Shown here piece by piece: positions 36,949 through 45,879 of a stretch of 64,000 bases of DNA. Below the pieces are notes generated by a model. That model ran no database searches. It was given only the letters and a program-made list of their open reading frames with translations, and was not told where the DNA came from. The translations under genes and the position numbers were made by a program. The number at the start of each line of letters is the position of its first letter. Position 1 is the first letter of the stretch. This DNA comes from Nitrospira sp. (GTDB lineage Bacteria > Nitrospirota > Nitrospiria > Nitrospirales > Nitrospiraceae). The DNA lies in assembly GCA_005116965.1 (NCBI GenBank), contig SWDG01000007.1, positions 115,722-179,721 on the forward strand, in the 5' to 3' direction.

Positions 36949-39626
36949 TTACGCTCAAGGATTATCAGGAGCGCGTACTCGACTCGTTGTGCGAGTTTTT
37001 CCGTCTGACGGCTCAGACCAGAAATCCGGATACAGCATTCCGCGAGGTCACAAGGCGGTTCGGGGAGTCTGTGCCCTATTTCCCCGTTGCGGCTGCGGGG
37101 CTCAGTTCAGGGATGCCCTATGTCTGCCTGCGCGTGCCGACCGGGGGCGGCAAGACTTTGCTGGCCTGCTATGCCGCCGGTTTGGCCCAGCGCGAGTTCA
37201 TGCGGGCCGAGCGATCGGTGGTGCTCTGGCTGGTGCCGAGCAATACGATTCTCGATCAGACGGCCGATGCGCTCCGTGATCCGCGCCATCCCTACCGCCG
37301 CGCGTTGGAATTGGCTTGTGGCTCTGTAGACGTGGTGACGATTGAGGAGGCCTTGCGTCTTTCCCGTGCTACGGTTGAAGGACAGACAGTAGTAATCGTG
37401 GCGACCATTCAATCGTTCCGCGTCGAGGAGACGGCAGGTCGCAAGGTCTATGATCAGAACGGCGCATTTGCAGAGCATCTGCTCAATGTTCCTGCCGGCC
37501 GTCTGGCTGATCTCATGCCCGGCGCTGACGGCAAGCCCAAACCTTCGCTGGTGAACATGCTGCGGCTGCGGCGTCCGATTGTGATTGTGGATGAGGCGCA
37601 CAATGCGCGGACCGACCTCTCATTCTCCACGCTTGGGAATGTGCTGCCCTCCTGCATTGTCGAATTTACGGCCACACCGGCGCGTGAGAAGCAGCCTTCT
37701 AACGTCCTGCATCGTGTGTCGGCGGCGGAATTGAAAACGGCGCAGATGGTGAAACTGCCATTGAGGGTGATCGCTCGACATCCGGGCCAACGCGATCAAC
37801 TTCTGATGGAAGCGGTGACGTTGCGCGCCGACCTCGAAAAACTCGCCGTTGCCGAAGGGCAGCAGACAACGGAGTACATCCGGCCCATTTTGTTGATTCA
37901 GGCTGAACGAGTCGATGCCTGTGAACCGCTGCGCGACCGGCTGGTACGTGAGTTTGGTTTTTCAAAGGATGAGGTGAAGATCTCTGTCGGCAAACTCGAT
38001 GAATTGAAGGATGTGAAGGAGATCGCCTCGCCGAAATGCCCTGTCCGCGTCATCATGACCGTGGAGAAGTTGCGGGAGGGCTGGGATTGCCCCTTTGCCT
38101 ATGTGCTGTGCAGTCTCAAGGAAACTCGCTCTGTCACGGCGATCGAACAAATCGTCGGGCGCATTCTCCGGTTGCCGAATGCTCAGACCAAGCGGCATCC
38201 CGATTTGAATTGCGCTTATGCCTTTTCGGTGTCGGAGTCGATCACGGACGTGCTGGCCGAACTGCGCGAGGCATTGGAGCACAATGGTTTCACGCCGGCG
38301 GAGGCGGAGCGGATCATTATTCCGGTGCCGAAAGGTACGTTGCCGCTTGGTGTGCAGCCGCAGACGATCACGCTTATCCCGGCCGAAATCGACGCGACTG
38401 TGGCACGGGTTCAAGAGGCGGCACTTGGCGGGAAAGTGCGGATCGATTCCACGGCGGGTACCATCACCATTGTCGTTCCACTTGATCGGGATGATACCGA
38501 AAAGGTGAAGAGCTGTGTCACGACTCCCGAAGCCAAGGTCAAAGTAGAGGAAGCTGTCGAATTGGTGCGCAAGGCGGAGCAGGCTTTTGGCGGGACTGGA
38601 AAGCCGCGCCAGCCTTCGCCTTATGAACAACAGGTTGATTTTCTCGTACCTCTGCTCTGTTTTTTCGAGAACGGCATGCTGTACGAGTTCGAGAGTACCT
38701 TTTTACTCGAACACCCCTGGAAGCTCAGCGAGAAAGATGCGTCGTTGTCGGCGGCGTATAACCCGCTGGCTCGCCCGTATGGTAAGGCGGGAGTGGTCGA
38801 TGTCGGAGCAAAAGGCGAGGTGCAGACGATCGTCATGGGCGATACCGCCGATAGCGATTTTGTCGGAGCGTTACATCAACAGGTATTACAACTCAGCGGT
38901 CAAGATGATTGGACTCTTGAGCGGCTTGTGGCATGGCTGGATCGGGAAATTGATCATCACGATATTCCGGCGGGAGAGTCGGCGGAGTTTCTCCGAAAAG
39001 TCATCCGTGGACTGATGGCCAAGTTTGGGATGACGGAAGTTGACACGCTCGTGCTTGATCGAGCCCGGCTTCGGGACGAGATTGCCGGGCGCATTCAGGA
39101 GCATCGAGACAACGAACGCAATGCCTCCTTTCACCAACTGATGCTCCCTGATTCATCGCTTACCGTGGATGCGGGGCAGTCGATTAACTTTCGGACAATG
39201 GGATATGAGCCAAGCCGCGTGTACGAGGGTGGGTTCCAGTTCCAAAAGCACTACTTCGGGCCGAAGCCCGGAGAATTGTCGGAGAAGACAGCGGACGGGA
39301 AACTCACGGAAGAATTTCAATGTGCACAGTTTCTTGATGGTCTGTCAGAAGTACGGTTTTGGGTCCGCAATCTCCCTCGCAAATCGACTTCGTTCAGGCT
39401 CCAAACATCGAAGGACTGGTTCTACCCGGATTTCATTTGCCAATTAACTGACGGTCGCGCGTTGGCGGTCGAGTACAAGGGCAAACATTTGTACGACGGC
39501 AACGATGCCGAAGAAAAGCGCGTAGTCGGTCACGTGTGGGCATCAAGAAGCGGCGGGAAATGCCTCTTTACGATGCCGACGGAGGGTGACTTCTCCGTGA
39601 TTATACGGGCGGTCACACCGATATAA
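36945..39626 (+). CDS. res: Type III restriction enzyme Res subunit (SF2 helicase-nuclease)
   Basis: 893 residues from GTG 36945, overlapping the ORF6N stop as GTGA. The SF2 motor has Walker A RVPTGGGKTLLA (~60), motif II VIVDEAHNART (~215), FTATPAREK (motif III) and motif VI EQIVGRILRLP (~405). A C-terminal PD-(D/E)xK nuclease is suggested by DWFYPDFICQL followed by LAVEYKGKHLYDG. Res cuts DNA after translocation or diffusion when Mod in the complex finds unmodified sites. Its partner mod is frameshifted, so the pair may be inactive as it stands. All Res motifs look intact. Confidence 0.9.
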   Translation: MITLKDYQERVLDSLCEFFRLTAQTRNPDTAFREVTRRFGESVPYFPVAAAGLSSGMPYVCLRVPTGGGKTLLACYAAGLAQREFMRAERSVVLWLVPSNTILDQTADALRDPRHPYRRALELACGSVDVVTIEEALRLSRATVEGQTVVIVATIQSFRVEETAGRKVYDQNGAFAEHLLNVPAGRLADLMPGADGKPKPSLVNMLRLRRPIVIVDEAHNARTDLSFSTLGNVLPSCIVEFTATPAREKQPSNVLHRVSAAELKTAQMVKLPLRVIARHPGQRDQLLMEAVTLRADLEKLAVAEGQQTTEYIRPILLIQAERVDACEPLRDRLVREFGFSKDEVKISVGKLDELKDVKEIASPKCPVRVIMTVEKLREGWDCPFAYVLCSLKETRSVTAIEQIVGRILRLPNAQTKRHPDLNCAYAFSVSESITDVLAELREALEHNGFTPAEAERIIIPVPKGTLPLGVQPQTITLIPAEIDATVARVQEAALGGKVRIDSTAGTITIVVPLDRDDTEKVKSCVTTPEAKVKVEEAVELVRKAEQAFGGTGKPRQPSPYEQQVDFLVPLLCFFENGMLYEFESTFLLEHPWKLSEKDASLSAAYNPLARPYGKAGVVDVGAKGEVQTIVMGDTADSDFVGALHQQVLQLSGQDDWTLERLVAWLDREIDHHDIPAGESAEFLRKVIRGLMAKFGMTEVDTLVLDRARLRDEIAGRIQEHRDNERNASFHQLMLPDSSLTVDAGQSINFRTMGYEPSRVYEGGFQFQKHYFGPKPGELSEKTADGKLTEEFQCAQFLDGLSEVRFWVRNLPRKSTSFRLQTSKDWFYPDFICQLTDGRALAVEYKGKHLYDGNDAEEKRVVGHVWASRSGGKCLFTMPTEGDFSVIIRAVTPI

Positions 39627-39630
39627 TTGA

Positions 39631-39717
39631 ATGCTTGCCCAGCAAGCGACCTCCCGCCGCTGGCTGGATGACCTCTTTCACTCCATGCTCCACCGCGCGT
39701 TCCAGAGGGAATTGTAA
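39631..39717 (+). pseudogene. Remnant of a type I RM specificity gene (hsdS 3' end), copy 1
   Basis: The frame from 39631 to the TAA at 39715 reads ...LAQQATSRRWLDDLFHSM then LHRAFQREL. This matches the usual C-terminus of HsdS (LDALFxSLxHRAFRGEL), from knowledge of the family. No other part of hsdS, hsdM or hsdR is present. It ends directly at the start codon of the DUF4258 gene. Confidence 0.55.
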
Positions 39718-39999
39718 GTGAGGCCACAACCTATTGCCGACTATATTTTCACTGATCATGCCCGGCTCGAGATACTGCGGCGAGGCTTGAGCGAAGAGAT
39801 GGTCCGTGCGATACTTCTCGCACCAGAGCAACGAATCGAGGTTCGCCCAGGCCGTGAGGTCCTTCAATCGAAAATCTCCTCTGGGCAACCCGGAAAGGTG
39901 TTCCTGATTCGTGTCTTCGTAGATATCGATCGACGCCCAGCAGAGGTCGTCACCGCGTACCGAACCAGCAAGATCGAAAAGTATTGGAGGGAGTCATGA
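39718..39999 (+). CDS. DUF4258 protein, possible toxin of a gene pair
   Basis: 93 residues from GTG 39718, with GAGGG about eight bases upstream inside the hsdS-like tail. The motif YIFTDHARLEILRRGLSEEMV and the later VLQSKISSGQPGKVFLIRVFVD and AEVVTAYRTSKIEKYW fit DUF4258, which is related to RelE/BrnT-type folds and is often encoded next to an antitoxin-like gene. The conserved His/Arg in DHARLEILRR could be functional. It overlaps the DUF2283 gene by four bases. The toxin role is inference. Confidence 0.8.
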   Translation: MRPQPIADYIFTDHARLEILRRGLSEEMVRAILLAPEQRIEVRPGREVLQSKISSGQPGKVFLIRVFVDIDRRPAEVVTAYRTSKIEKYWRES

Positions 40000-40196
40000 A
40001 GGTTTCGTACGACGAAAAAACAGATACATTGAGCATGATCCTGAAGGACAACACGCCCATCGCCGAGAGTGACGAGGACAAGCCAGGTGTGATCCTGGAC
40101 TACGACGCGGGAGGCAATCTTGTTTCCATTGAGATTCTGGATGCGTCGAAGCGTGTCACTGAAACCCGCAAGGTTGAATTTCAAACCACCGGGTAA
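39996..40196 (+). CDS. DUF2283 protein, possible antitoxin partner
   Basis: 66 residues from ATG 39996, which overlaps the DUF4258 stop and has GGAGG just upstream. MKVSYDEKTDTLSMIL, ESDEDKPGVILDYDAGGNLVSIEILDAS is the full DUF2283 pattern: a small acidic beta protein. DUF4258-DUF2283 is a recurrent pair in bacterial accessory regions. It would neutralise or regulate its partner if the pair is a toxin-antitoxin system. Confidence 0.85.
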   Translation: MKVSYDEKTDTLSMILKDNTPIAESDEDKPGVILDYDAGGNLVSIEILDASKRVTETRKVEFQTTG

Positions 40197-40226
40197 CGCC
40201 TTTCACTGCCTGCCTGTTCGGCATCC

Positions 40227-40311
40227 GCACCAGACAAGCCACCTTCCCATCCATCGATTGCACGATCTCCTTCGCCCCTTGCTCCACCACACGTTCAACG
40301 GCGAATTATAG
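40227..40311 (+). pseudogene. Remnant of hsdS 3' end, copy 2 (more decayed)
   Basis: The frame ending at TAG 40309 reads RLHDLLRPLLHHTFNGEL, which aligns without gaps with copy 1 (WLDDLFHSMLHRAFQREL) at eight of eighteen positions. The DNA similarity extends upstream (CAGACAAGCCACCTTCCC versus CAGCAAGCGACCTCCC). The two copies bracket the DUF4258/DUF2283 pair as diverged direct repeats. Confidence 0.5.
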
Positions 40312-40430
40312 TCGTTGCCTATGCCGCTCCTGGCGTCAGTCGTTCACTAAATCGTGCTGTTCATGAATCATGAACAACGAGAAGCCTGCATCGATTTTTT
40401 ATAACGCTTTGTGCCATAAGTGAGCAGCTC

Positions 40431-41162
40431 ATGAGAACACACCTATCTAGTTCAGCTCGGCACGCTATCGCCTCTGTATTTGGTCACCTCGATTACAAGC
40501 GGCTCGAGTCCGTCTACTGTTACGAAGGCGGTGATGAGTTTTGGCGTAAGAAGCGGGAACCCTGTCGGCGACTGGGAACAAAACTGGCCGAAGTTCTCCT
40601 GAAGAAGTTACCGCATGGCGGGCGCAGTCTGTATGTCGGAGCCGGCGTGACCGAGCTGCCGGCCTTATTAGCAGAGGTGATTGAGCTTCAACGCCAGGTT
40701 GCGCCCTACAATCTCCGACGGTCTGAAGTGACGGTCCTCAATCGCGCCTGCCGATCCCTACCCGTGAAGTTTAGAGCACAGGATGCCTCTCTAGCTTCCG
40801 GCCTCTTCGACCATCTCTGGATTGTGAGCGTCTTGAACGATCCGGAGCGATTTCCTCACCTGGCTCCGCTGTCCTATGGTACTGCCGATCCGGTGACGTT
40901 TGACCCGCGCCAATTTGAACAGCAGCGCCGCGTTGTGCGTTCAATCGTCGATCGCGTCATGCCGAAGCTGAGCCTGCCTGGATTGGTGACCACCTCAACA
41001 GAAGAAGTGATCTGGATCGCGGACTGGTGCCATCGCAAAAATATTCCGTATCTCGTTGGACGAGAGCAATTTCCGACAGCTCTAGTAGGCGATCCAGTCT
41101 GCTTTATGAAGATTGGGGGCTTGGAAACGAACAATCGCAGACCGAGAGATGCTAGATTTTAA
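40431..41162 (+). CDS. Hypothetical protein, possibly methyltransferase-like
   Basis: 243 residues, not assigned to a named family. SLYVGAGVTELPALLAEVIEL near residue 66 resembles the glycine-rich AdoMet-binding loop of class I methyltransferases, and SGLFDHLWIVSVLND resembles the motif IV region, but later motifs are not clear. The protein ends ...GGLETNNRRPRD and its 3' end overlaps the convergent carbonic anhydrase gene by eleven bases. It is probably cytoplasmic. It is the first gene past the accessory island. Confidence 0.65.
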   Translation: MRTHLSSSARHAIASVFGHLDYKRLESVYCYEGGDEFWRKKREPCRRLGTKLAEVLLKKLPHGGRSLYVGAGVTELPALLAEVIELQRQVAPYNLRRSEVTVLNRACRSLPVKFRAQDASLASGLFDHLWIVSVLNDPERFPHLAPLSYGTADPVTFDPRQFEQQRRVVRSIVDRVMPKLSLPGLVTTSTEEVIWIADWCHRKNIPYLVGREQFPTALVGDPVCFMKIGGLETNNRRPRDARF

Positions 41163-41691
41163 ATCCGGGCGGCGGCTTCGACGAGTCGTCCATATATTGC
41201 CGGGCATACTTCACGTAATTCTCCGCCGATTCTCTAATCCAGGCCAACTCCTTGTCCGAAGCCGGTCGTTTCACTTTGGCTGGTGAACCCAGAATCAGGC
41301 TTTTCGGAGGAACAACGGTTCCTTCCGTGATCAGCGCCCCCGCTCCCACCACCGAATCCTCGCCGATCACCGCGCCGTCCATGATGATGGCACCCATTCC
41401 GACCAGCACTCGATCCTGAATCGTACACCCATGCAGCACAACATTGTGGCCGATCGTGACGTCAGTGCCGATGATGAGCGGATGGGTATCGTGCGTCACA
41501 TGAAGCATGCAGAGGTCCTGGACATTCGTCCGTTCTCCAATCCGGATGTAGTGGACATCGCCCCGGATGACGGCGTTGAACCACACACTGCAACCCTCCC
41601 CCATAACCACATCGCCGATCACGACAGCGGTCTCTTCGATAAAGCATGATGTGGGGATCGTCGGTCTGATGCCCTGAAAGGTTCGAATCAT
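41152..41691 (-). CDS. Gamma-class carbonic anhydrase family protein
   Basis: About 179 residues from ATG 41691 (a GTG three codons earlier is possible; neither has a good ribosome site). Left-handed beta-helix hexapeptide repeats are evident (VVIGDVVMGEGCSVWFNAVIRGD). The three zinc His are in MLHVTHDTHPLIIG and TIGHNVVLHGC. It could hydrate CO2 or act as a transferase-like homotrimer. Its 3' end overlaps the convergent gene. Confidence 0.9.
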   Translation of the reverse strand: MIRTFQGIRPTIPTSCFIEETAVVIGDVVMGEGCSVWFNAVIRGDVHYIRIGERTNVQDLCMLHVTHDTHPLIIGTDVTIGHNVVLHGCTIQDRVLVGMGAIIMDGAVIGEDSVVGAGALITEGTVVPPKSLILGSPAKVKRPASDKELAWIRESAENYVKYARQYMDDSSKPPPGFKI

Positions 41692-41782
41692 GAGGGGCAC
41701 TCTAGGGCAAGTGGGCAGACTCTCGCAAGGGTCTACAAGGGTCTAATTGACAGGCTTTTCAAACGTCCCGTAGACTGGCTCC

Positions 41783-43240
41783 ATGTCTCAGCCCCTCATC
41801 ATCCCTCAACGCGCCAGATCAACCAAATCCGCCAAGACCAAAGGAACCACGACCACGATTGGTTTCGTCAATCTTGGCTGTTCCAAAAATCAGGTCGATT
41901 CGGAAATCATGCTCGGGAGTCTCATGACCGAGGGATTTCAACTGACCAGTGACCCGAAGCAAGCCGAAGTGGTCATCGTCAATACCTGCGGCTTCATCGA
42001 AGAGGCCAAAGAAGAATCGATCAATACCATTCTTGAACATGGGCAGCTGAAAAAAGCAGGAACCTGCCGTGTCTTGATTGCGGCCGGGTGTCTCGCACAG
42101 CGGTATCAAGGAGACTTGCTGAAAGAATTACCGGAGTTGGATGCGGTGGTCGGCACCGGGGAGTTCGGCAAGATCGCGGAGATCTGCCGAGATTTGTTGG
42201 CTCCCAAGAAACGGCATCGACGTCTCTGGATCAGTCAACCTCCCTATCTCTACGATGAACTCACACCTCGCCTGAGGCTCAGTAAACAGCATAGCGCCTA
42301 TGTGAAAATCGCCGAAGGTTGCAACCGCAACTGTACCTTTTGCGCGATTCCGTTGATGCGCGGGAAGCAGCGCAGCAGACCGGTGGAATCCATTGTCGCT
42401 GAAGCGCGCCAGCTCGCCGCTGAGGGTGTCAAAGAGATCAACCTGATCTCCCAAGATACGATCAACTACGGAGTTGATCTTGGTCTTCGCCAAGGCCTCG
42501 TCCAGCTGCTTCGTGAGTTGGTGAAGGTTGAGAAACTCCGGTGGATCAGACCATTTTACCTCTACCCCCAACAAGTCACGGATGACCTCCTCGACCTCTA
42601 CGCCGGGGAAGAAAAGATCACGAAGTATATCGACATGCCGCTTCAACACATCAATGACCGGATGCTTAAACGCATGCATCGGCTGGGTGATCGCGCTGCC
42701 ATTGAATCTCTTGTCGATCGTATCCGCACCCGCATCCCCATGGTGACCTTTCGAACAGCTTTTATTGTTGGATTTCCTGGAGAAACCGACGCCGCCTATA
42801 ACGAGCTTCGCGATTACGTGGAACGGGCGGAGTTCGACCGAGTTGCGGTGTTTCTTTATTCGGATGAAGAAGGCACTGGGGCAGTCGGCCTCGACGAAAA
42901 AGTCGAGCGGGACGTTATGGATGAGCGCCGCAATGAGATCCTCTCCATTCAGGAGTCGATTTCAGCCGCCAAAGGAAGGGCCAAAGTCGGCACCACCATC
43001 GACGTGCTGATTGATGGACGATCCGAGGAAACGGAACACGTTCTGGAGGGCCGCCACGAAGGGCTCGCTCCTGAAATCGATGGTGTCGTCTACATCGACG
43101 AGGGCTTGTCTGATACCACGCCACAGCGCCCAGCTCGTCACAACGTCTCCTCTCCCACACCTGGTGATTTCTGTAAGGTCGAGATTACCGATGCCGCAGC
43201 CTTCGACCTCGTCGGGCGCATCGTCACGGCTCCTGTCTAG
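41783..43240 (+). CDS. rimO: Ribosomal protein S12 methylthiotransferase
   Basis: 485 residues. It has the UPF0004 domain with VNLGCSKNQVDSE, NTCGFIEEAKEES and the radical-SAM motif EGCNRNCTFCAIP followed by MRGKQRSR, the RimO-type signature. The C-terminal TRAM region has a Pro/Ser-rich insertion (DEGLSDTTPQRPARHNVSSP). It adds a methylthio group to Asp89 (E. coli numbering) of S12. A short basic N-terminal tail of about 20 residues precedes the domain. It lies alone ahead of purU. Confidence 0.95.
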   Translation: MSQPLIIPQRARSTKSAKTKGTTTTIGFVNLGCSKNQVDSEIMLGSLMTEGFQLTSDPKQAEVVIVNTCGFIEEAKEESINTILEHGQLKKAGTCRVLIAAGCLAQRYQGDLLKELPELDAVVGTGEFGKIAEICRDLLAPKKRHRRLWISQPPYLYDELTPRLRLSKQHSAYVKIAEGCNRNCTFCAIPLMRGKQRSRPVESIVAEARQLAAEGVKEINLISQDTINYGVDLGLRQGLVQLLRELVKVEKLRWIRPFYLYPQQVTDDLLDLYAGEEKITKYIDMPLQHINDRMLKRMHRLGDRAAIESLVDRIRTRIPMVTFRTAFIVGFPGETDAAYNELRDYVERAEFDRVAVFLYSDEEGTGAVGLDEKVERDVMDERRNEILSIQESISAAKGRAKVGTTIDVLIDGRSEETEHVLEGRHEGLAPEIDGVVYIDEGLSDTTPQRPARHNVSSPTPGDFCKVEITDAAAFDLVGRIVTAPV

Positions 43241-43304
43241 GAAATGTAGTTCCTTGCCGCTCCTGCTAGACTCATAGCAACCACCACCAGAGGAGTGACC
43301 ACCG

Positions 43305-44171
43305 ATGTCGGCACAGGGAAAAGATTCGATCATTCTGTTGATCCATTGCAAAGACCGTAAGGGCATCGTGGCGCGCGTGTCTGGGTTCATACATGATTTC
43401 GGCGGCAACATCCTCGATTCCGACCATCACACTGACAAGGATACAAACGATTTTCTGATGCGCATGGAGTTCGCCACGGAGGGATTCCAGATTCCCTCGA
43501 ACGACATTCCCTCCGCCTTTGCTCCAATTGCGAACCTGTACGAGATGCGCTGCGAGGTGTATCCGTCCAGCCGACGAACCCGCGTTGGTCTGCTGGTCTC
43601 GAAACAAGATCACTGTCTCGCCGACCTCCTCCAGCGGCACCGCCGAGACGAACTGCACATCGATATTCCCGTCATCGTTTCGAATCACGACACCTGCGCG
43701 AGCTGGGCTGAACTCTTCAACATTCCCTTTGCCGTCTATCCCGTGACGAAGGAGACCAAGCCCCAGCAAGAACAACAGGTCTTAGCGCTCCTAAAAGAGC
43801 ACCGGGTGGAACTCGTGGTGATGGCTCGCTACATGCAGATTCTCACTGCGGAGTTTTTGGCTCAGGTCGGCTGCCCCGTCATCAACATTCACCATTCCTT
43901 TCTGCCGGCCTTTATCGGAGCCAATCCCTACCGGCAGGCCTACGACCGTGGCGTCAAGATCATTGGAACCACGGCGCACTACGCGACTCACGATTTGGAT
44001 GAAGGGCCGATCATCGAGCAAGACGTGATTCGCATCGGACATCGAGATACCGTGGACGATCTCGTACGGAAAGGACGCGACTTGGAGGAAATCGTGCTGG
44101 CGCGCGCCGTGCGGCGCCACATTGAACGGCGAGTGTTAGTCTACGGAAGAAAGACGGTCGTGTTTGATTGA
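43305..44171 (+). CDS. purU: Formyltetrahydrofolate deformylase
   Basis: 288 residues. The N-terminal ACT domain (SIILLIHCKDRKGIVARVSGFIHD) precedes the formyltransferase-like domain with NHDTCASWAELFNIPF, VVMARYMQIL, INIHHSFLPAFIGANPYRQAYDRGVKIIG and HYATHDLDEGPII. PurU releases formate from 10-formyl-THF and balances one-carbon pools with glycine cleavage; gcvP is 5 kb away. GAGGAG precedes ATG 43305. The gene ends in a strong terminator. Confidence 0.95.
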   Translation: MSAQGKDSIILLIHCKDRKGIVARVSGFIHDFGGNILDSDHHTDKDTNDFLMRMEFATEGFQIPSNDIPSAFAPIANLYEMRCEVYPSSRRTRVGLLVSKQDHCLADLLQRHRRDELHIDIPVIVSNHDTCASWAELFNIPFAVYPVTKETKPQQEQQVLALLKEHRVELVVMARYMQILTAEFLAQVGCPVINIHHSFLPAFIGANPYRQAYDRGVKIIGTTAHYATHDLDEGPIIEQDVIRIGHRDTVDDLVRKGRDLEEIVLARAVRRHIERRVLVYGRKTVVFD

Positions 44172-44199
44172 ATCAGTGACGATCCGATGATTGTAGAAG

Positions 44200-44233
44200 A
44201 GAAGGGGAACGGATACAAATCCGTTCCCCTTCT
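44200..44233. terminator. Strong bidirectional intrinsic terminator
   Basis: A 14-base perfect stem (AGAAGGGGAACGGA and its complement) with loop TACAAA lies between the convergent purU and degP genes, followed by a short T-rich tract on the plus strand. It can serve both. Confidence 0.88.
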
Positions 44234-44255
44234 GTTTGAAACCGAGGACACGATG

Positions 44256-45746
44256 TTAGATCTTCGCTGACAGAAACAGTGCCCCCCCACGACGGTTGAT
44301 CAGCATCAGGATGCTGTCCCCCTTCTTCAAATCTGAAGACACCTTCTCAAATTCCTTTACGGACTTGACCGGCCTCCGATTGACCTCTTGAATGACATCA
44401 CCAGGTACGAGTCCGGCCTTTTCCGCACCGCTGTCCGGGTCAACGCTCGTCACGACGACTCCCTGAGCCTTTCCTTTGATGCCCAACTCTCGCGCGGTGT
44501 TCTGATTCAAATCCTCGACAGACAAACCGGCCAAACCGTAGTCATGTTCACCACTTTCTACCTTCTTTGCAACTTTCTCCAGCTCCGGCTGCTCCCCGAT
44601 CCGCGCGGTCAGCTCGCGCGCGCGCCCATCGCGCATGACCTTCACCTGGACCTTGCTGTCAACTGGAGTCCTGGTGACCATCCGTTGCAGTGCGACACCA
44701 TCCTCAATCAGGATCCCCTGATACTCAATGATCACATCGCCCTGCTTAAGTCCAGCTTGGTCAGCTGGGCTGTCTTCCTTGACGTCACTGACTAGGGCGC
44801 CTTTCGAATCCTTCATACTGAAGGACATTGCCAGATCCTGGTTCAAATCTTGAAGACCGATCCCCAGATACCCTCGGACAACCTTGCCGGTTTTGATCAG
44901 GCTCTCATAGATCGGCTTGGCCATCGTTGTTGAGACCGCGAAGCCCACTCCTTGATACCCACCCATTTGCGAAAAGACGGCTGTATTAATACCAACGAGC
45001 TCACCTCTGGTGTTGACCAGTGCGCCGCCTGAGTTACCTGGGTTAATGGCGGCATCCGTCTGAATAAAATCTTCATACTGCGTGATCCCCATATGGCCGC
45101 GGCCAACAGCGCTGACGATCCCGAGCGTCACGGTGGAATTCAACCCGAAAGGATTGCCGACCGCCAAGACATACTCACCGACCTGCAGCTGCGAAGCATC
45201 GCCCCATGGTATGGCGGGAAGATTGCCGGCGTTGATCTTGACCACAGCGAGATCGCTCTTCGGATCAGCTCCGACAATCTTGCCCTTGAATTCCCGCTTG
45301 TCGGGAAGAGTGACGCTTACTTCATAAGCCTTGTCGATCACATGATTGTTGGTCAAAACATATCCGTCAGCAGAGATGATCACGCCTGATCCCTGCCCCC
45401 TTCGAAGTCCTCGCTGTTCCCCGGGAGGTTGCGGTCCCCGACGCCGTGGGTCGAAGGGTTTCCCAAAAAATTCTTCCATTCGGTCTCGTAGCTCGTCAGG
45501 AACAGAGAAGCTGTCCGACACCTTTTCCGTCATAACGGTCGTGATGTTGACAACCGCGGGAGTAACTTGACTTGCGACCTCTGTGAACCCGTTCGCGGGA
45601 GTTGTGATGACCGCGGCGGCTGGAGTTGAAGTCGGGGCGCTGGATGCCTGGGACGCACTGAACGAGTACCCACCCCAAACCAGAACCCCACTCATGAGGC
45701 CGATTCCGATCGCGGAACCGACCTTCCTACGCAGATGTGATGACAT
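44256..45746 (-). CDS. degP: Periplasmic serine endoprotease DegP/HtrA (Do family)
   Basis: 496 residues. A signal or anchor segment (KVGSAIGIGLMSGVLVWGGYSF) leads into a Pro/Thr-rich stretch and the trypsin-like domain: His in LTNNHVIDKAYEV, Asp in KSDLAVVKI and Ser in NPGNSGGALVN. Two PDZ domains follow (GYLGIGLQDL... and VEDLNQNTARELGIKG...). It degrades or refolds misfolded envelope proteins. It lies downstream of an OmpR-type two-component pair on the same strand (133 bases away), a plausible envelope-stress link. Confidence 0.95.
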   Translation of the reverse strand: MSSHLRRKVGSAIGIGLMSGVLVWGGYSFSASQASSAPTSTPAAAVITTPANGFTEVASQVTPAVVNITTVMTEKVSDSFSVPDELRDRMEEFFGKPFDPRRRGPQPPGEQRGLRRGQGSGVIISADGYVLTNNHVIDKAYEVSVTLPDKREFKGKIVGADPKSDLAVVKINAGNLPAIPWGDASQLQVGEYVLAVGNPFGLNSTVTLGIVSAVGRGHMGITQYEDFIQTDAAINPGNSGGALVNTRGELVGINTAVFSQMGGYQGVGFAVSTTMAKPIYESLIKTGKVVRGYLGIGLQDLNQDLAMSFSMKDSKGALVSDVKEDSPADQAGLKQGDVIIEYQGILIEDGVALQRMVTRTPVDSKVQVKVMRDGRARELTARIGEQPELEKVAKKVESGEHDYGLAGLSVEDLNQNTARELGIKGKAQGVVVTSVDPDSGAEKAGLVPGDVIQEVNRRPVKSVKEFEKVSSDLKKGDSILMLINRRGGALFLSAKI

Positions 45747-45879
45747 ACGCCCTCCCCATAGGCTGGTTGATTGGAAACCCGTAATTCCTAGTTCTTACGA
45801 TCGGGTAACCCCTGCCTTGCCATTGCAAGGAACATAACAACCTGGGATGAGAACGAGATTAACCAACGATTAGAGTTCA

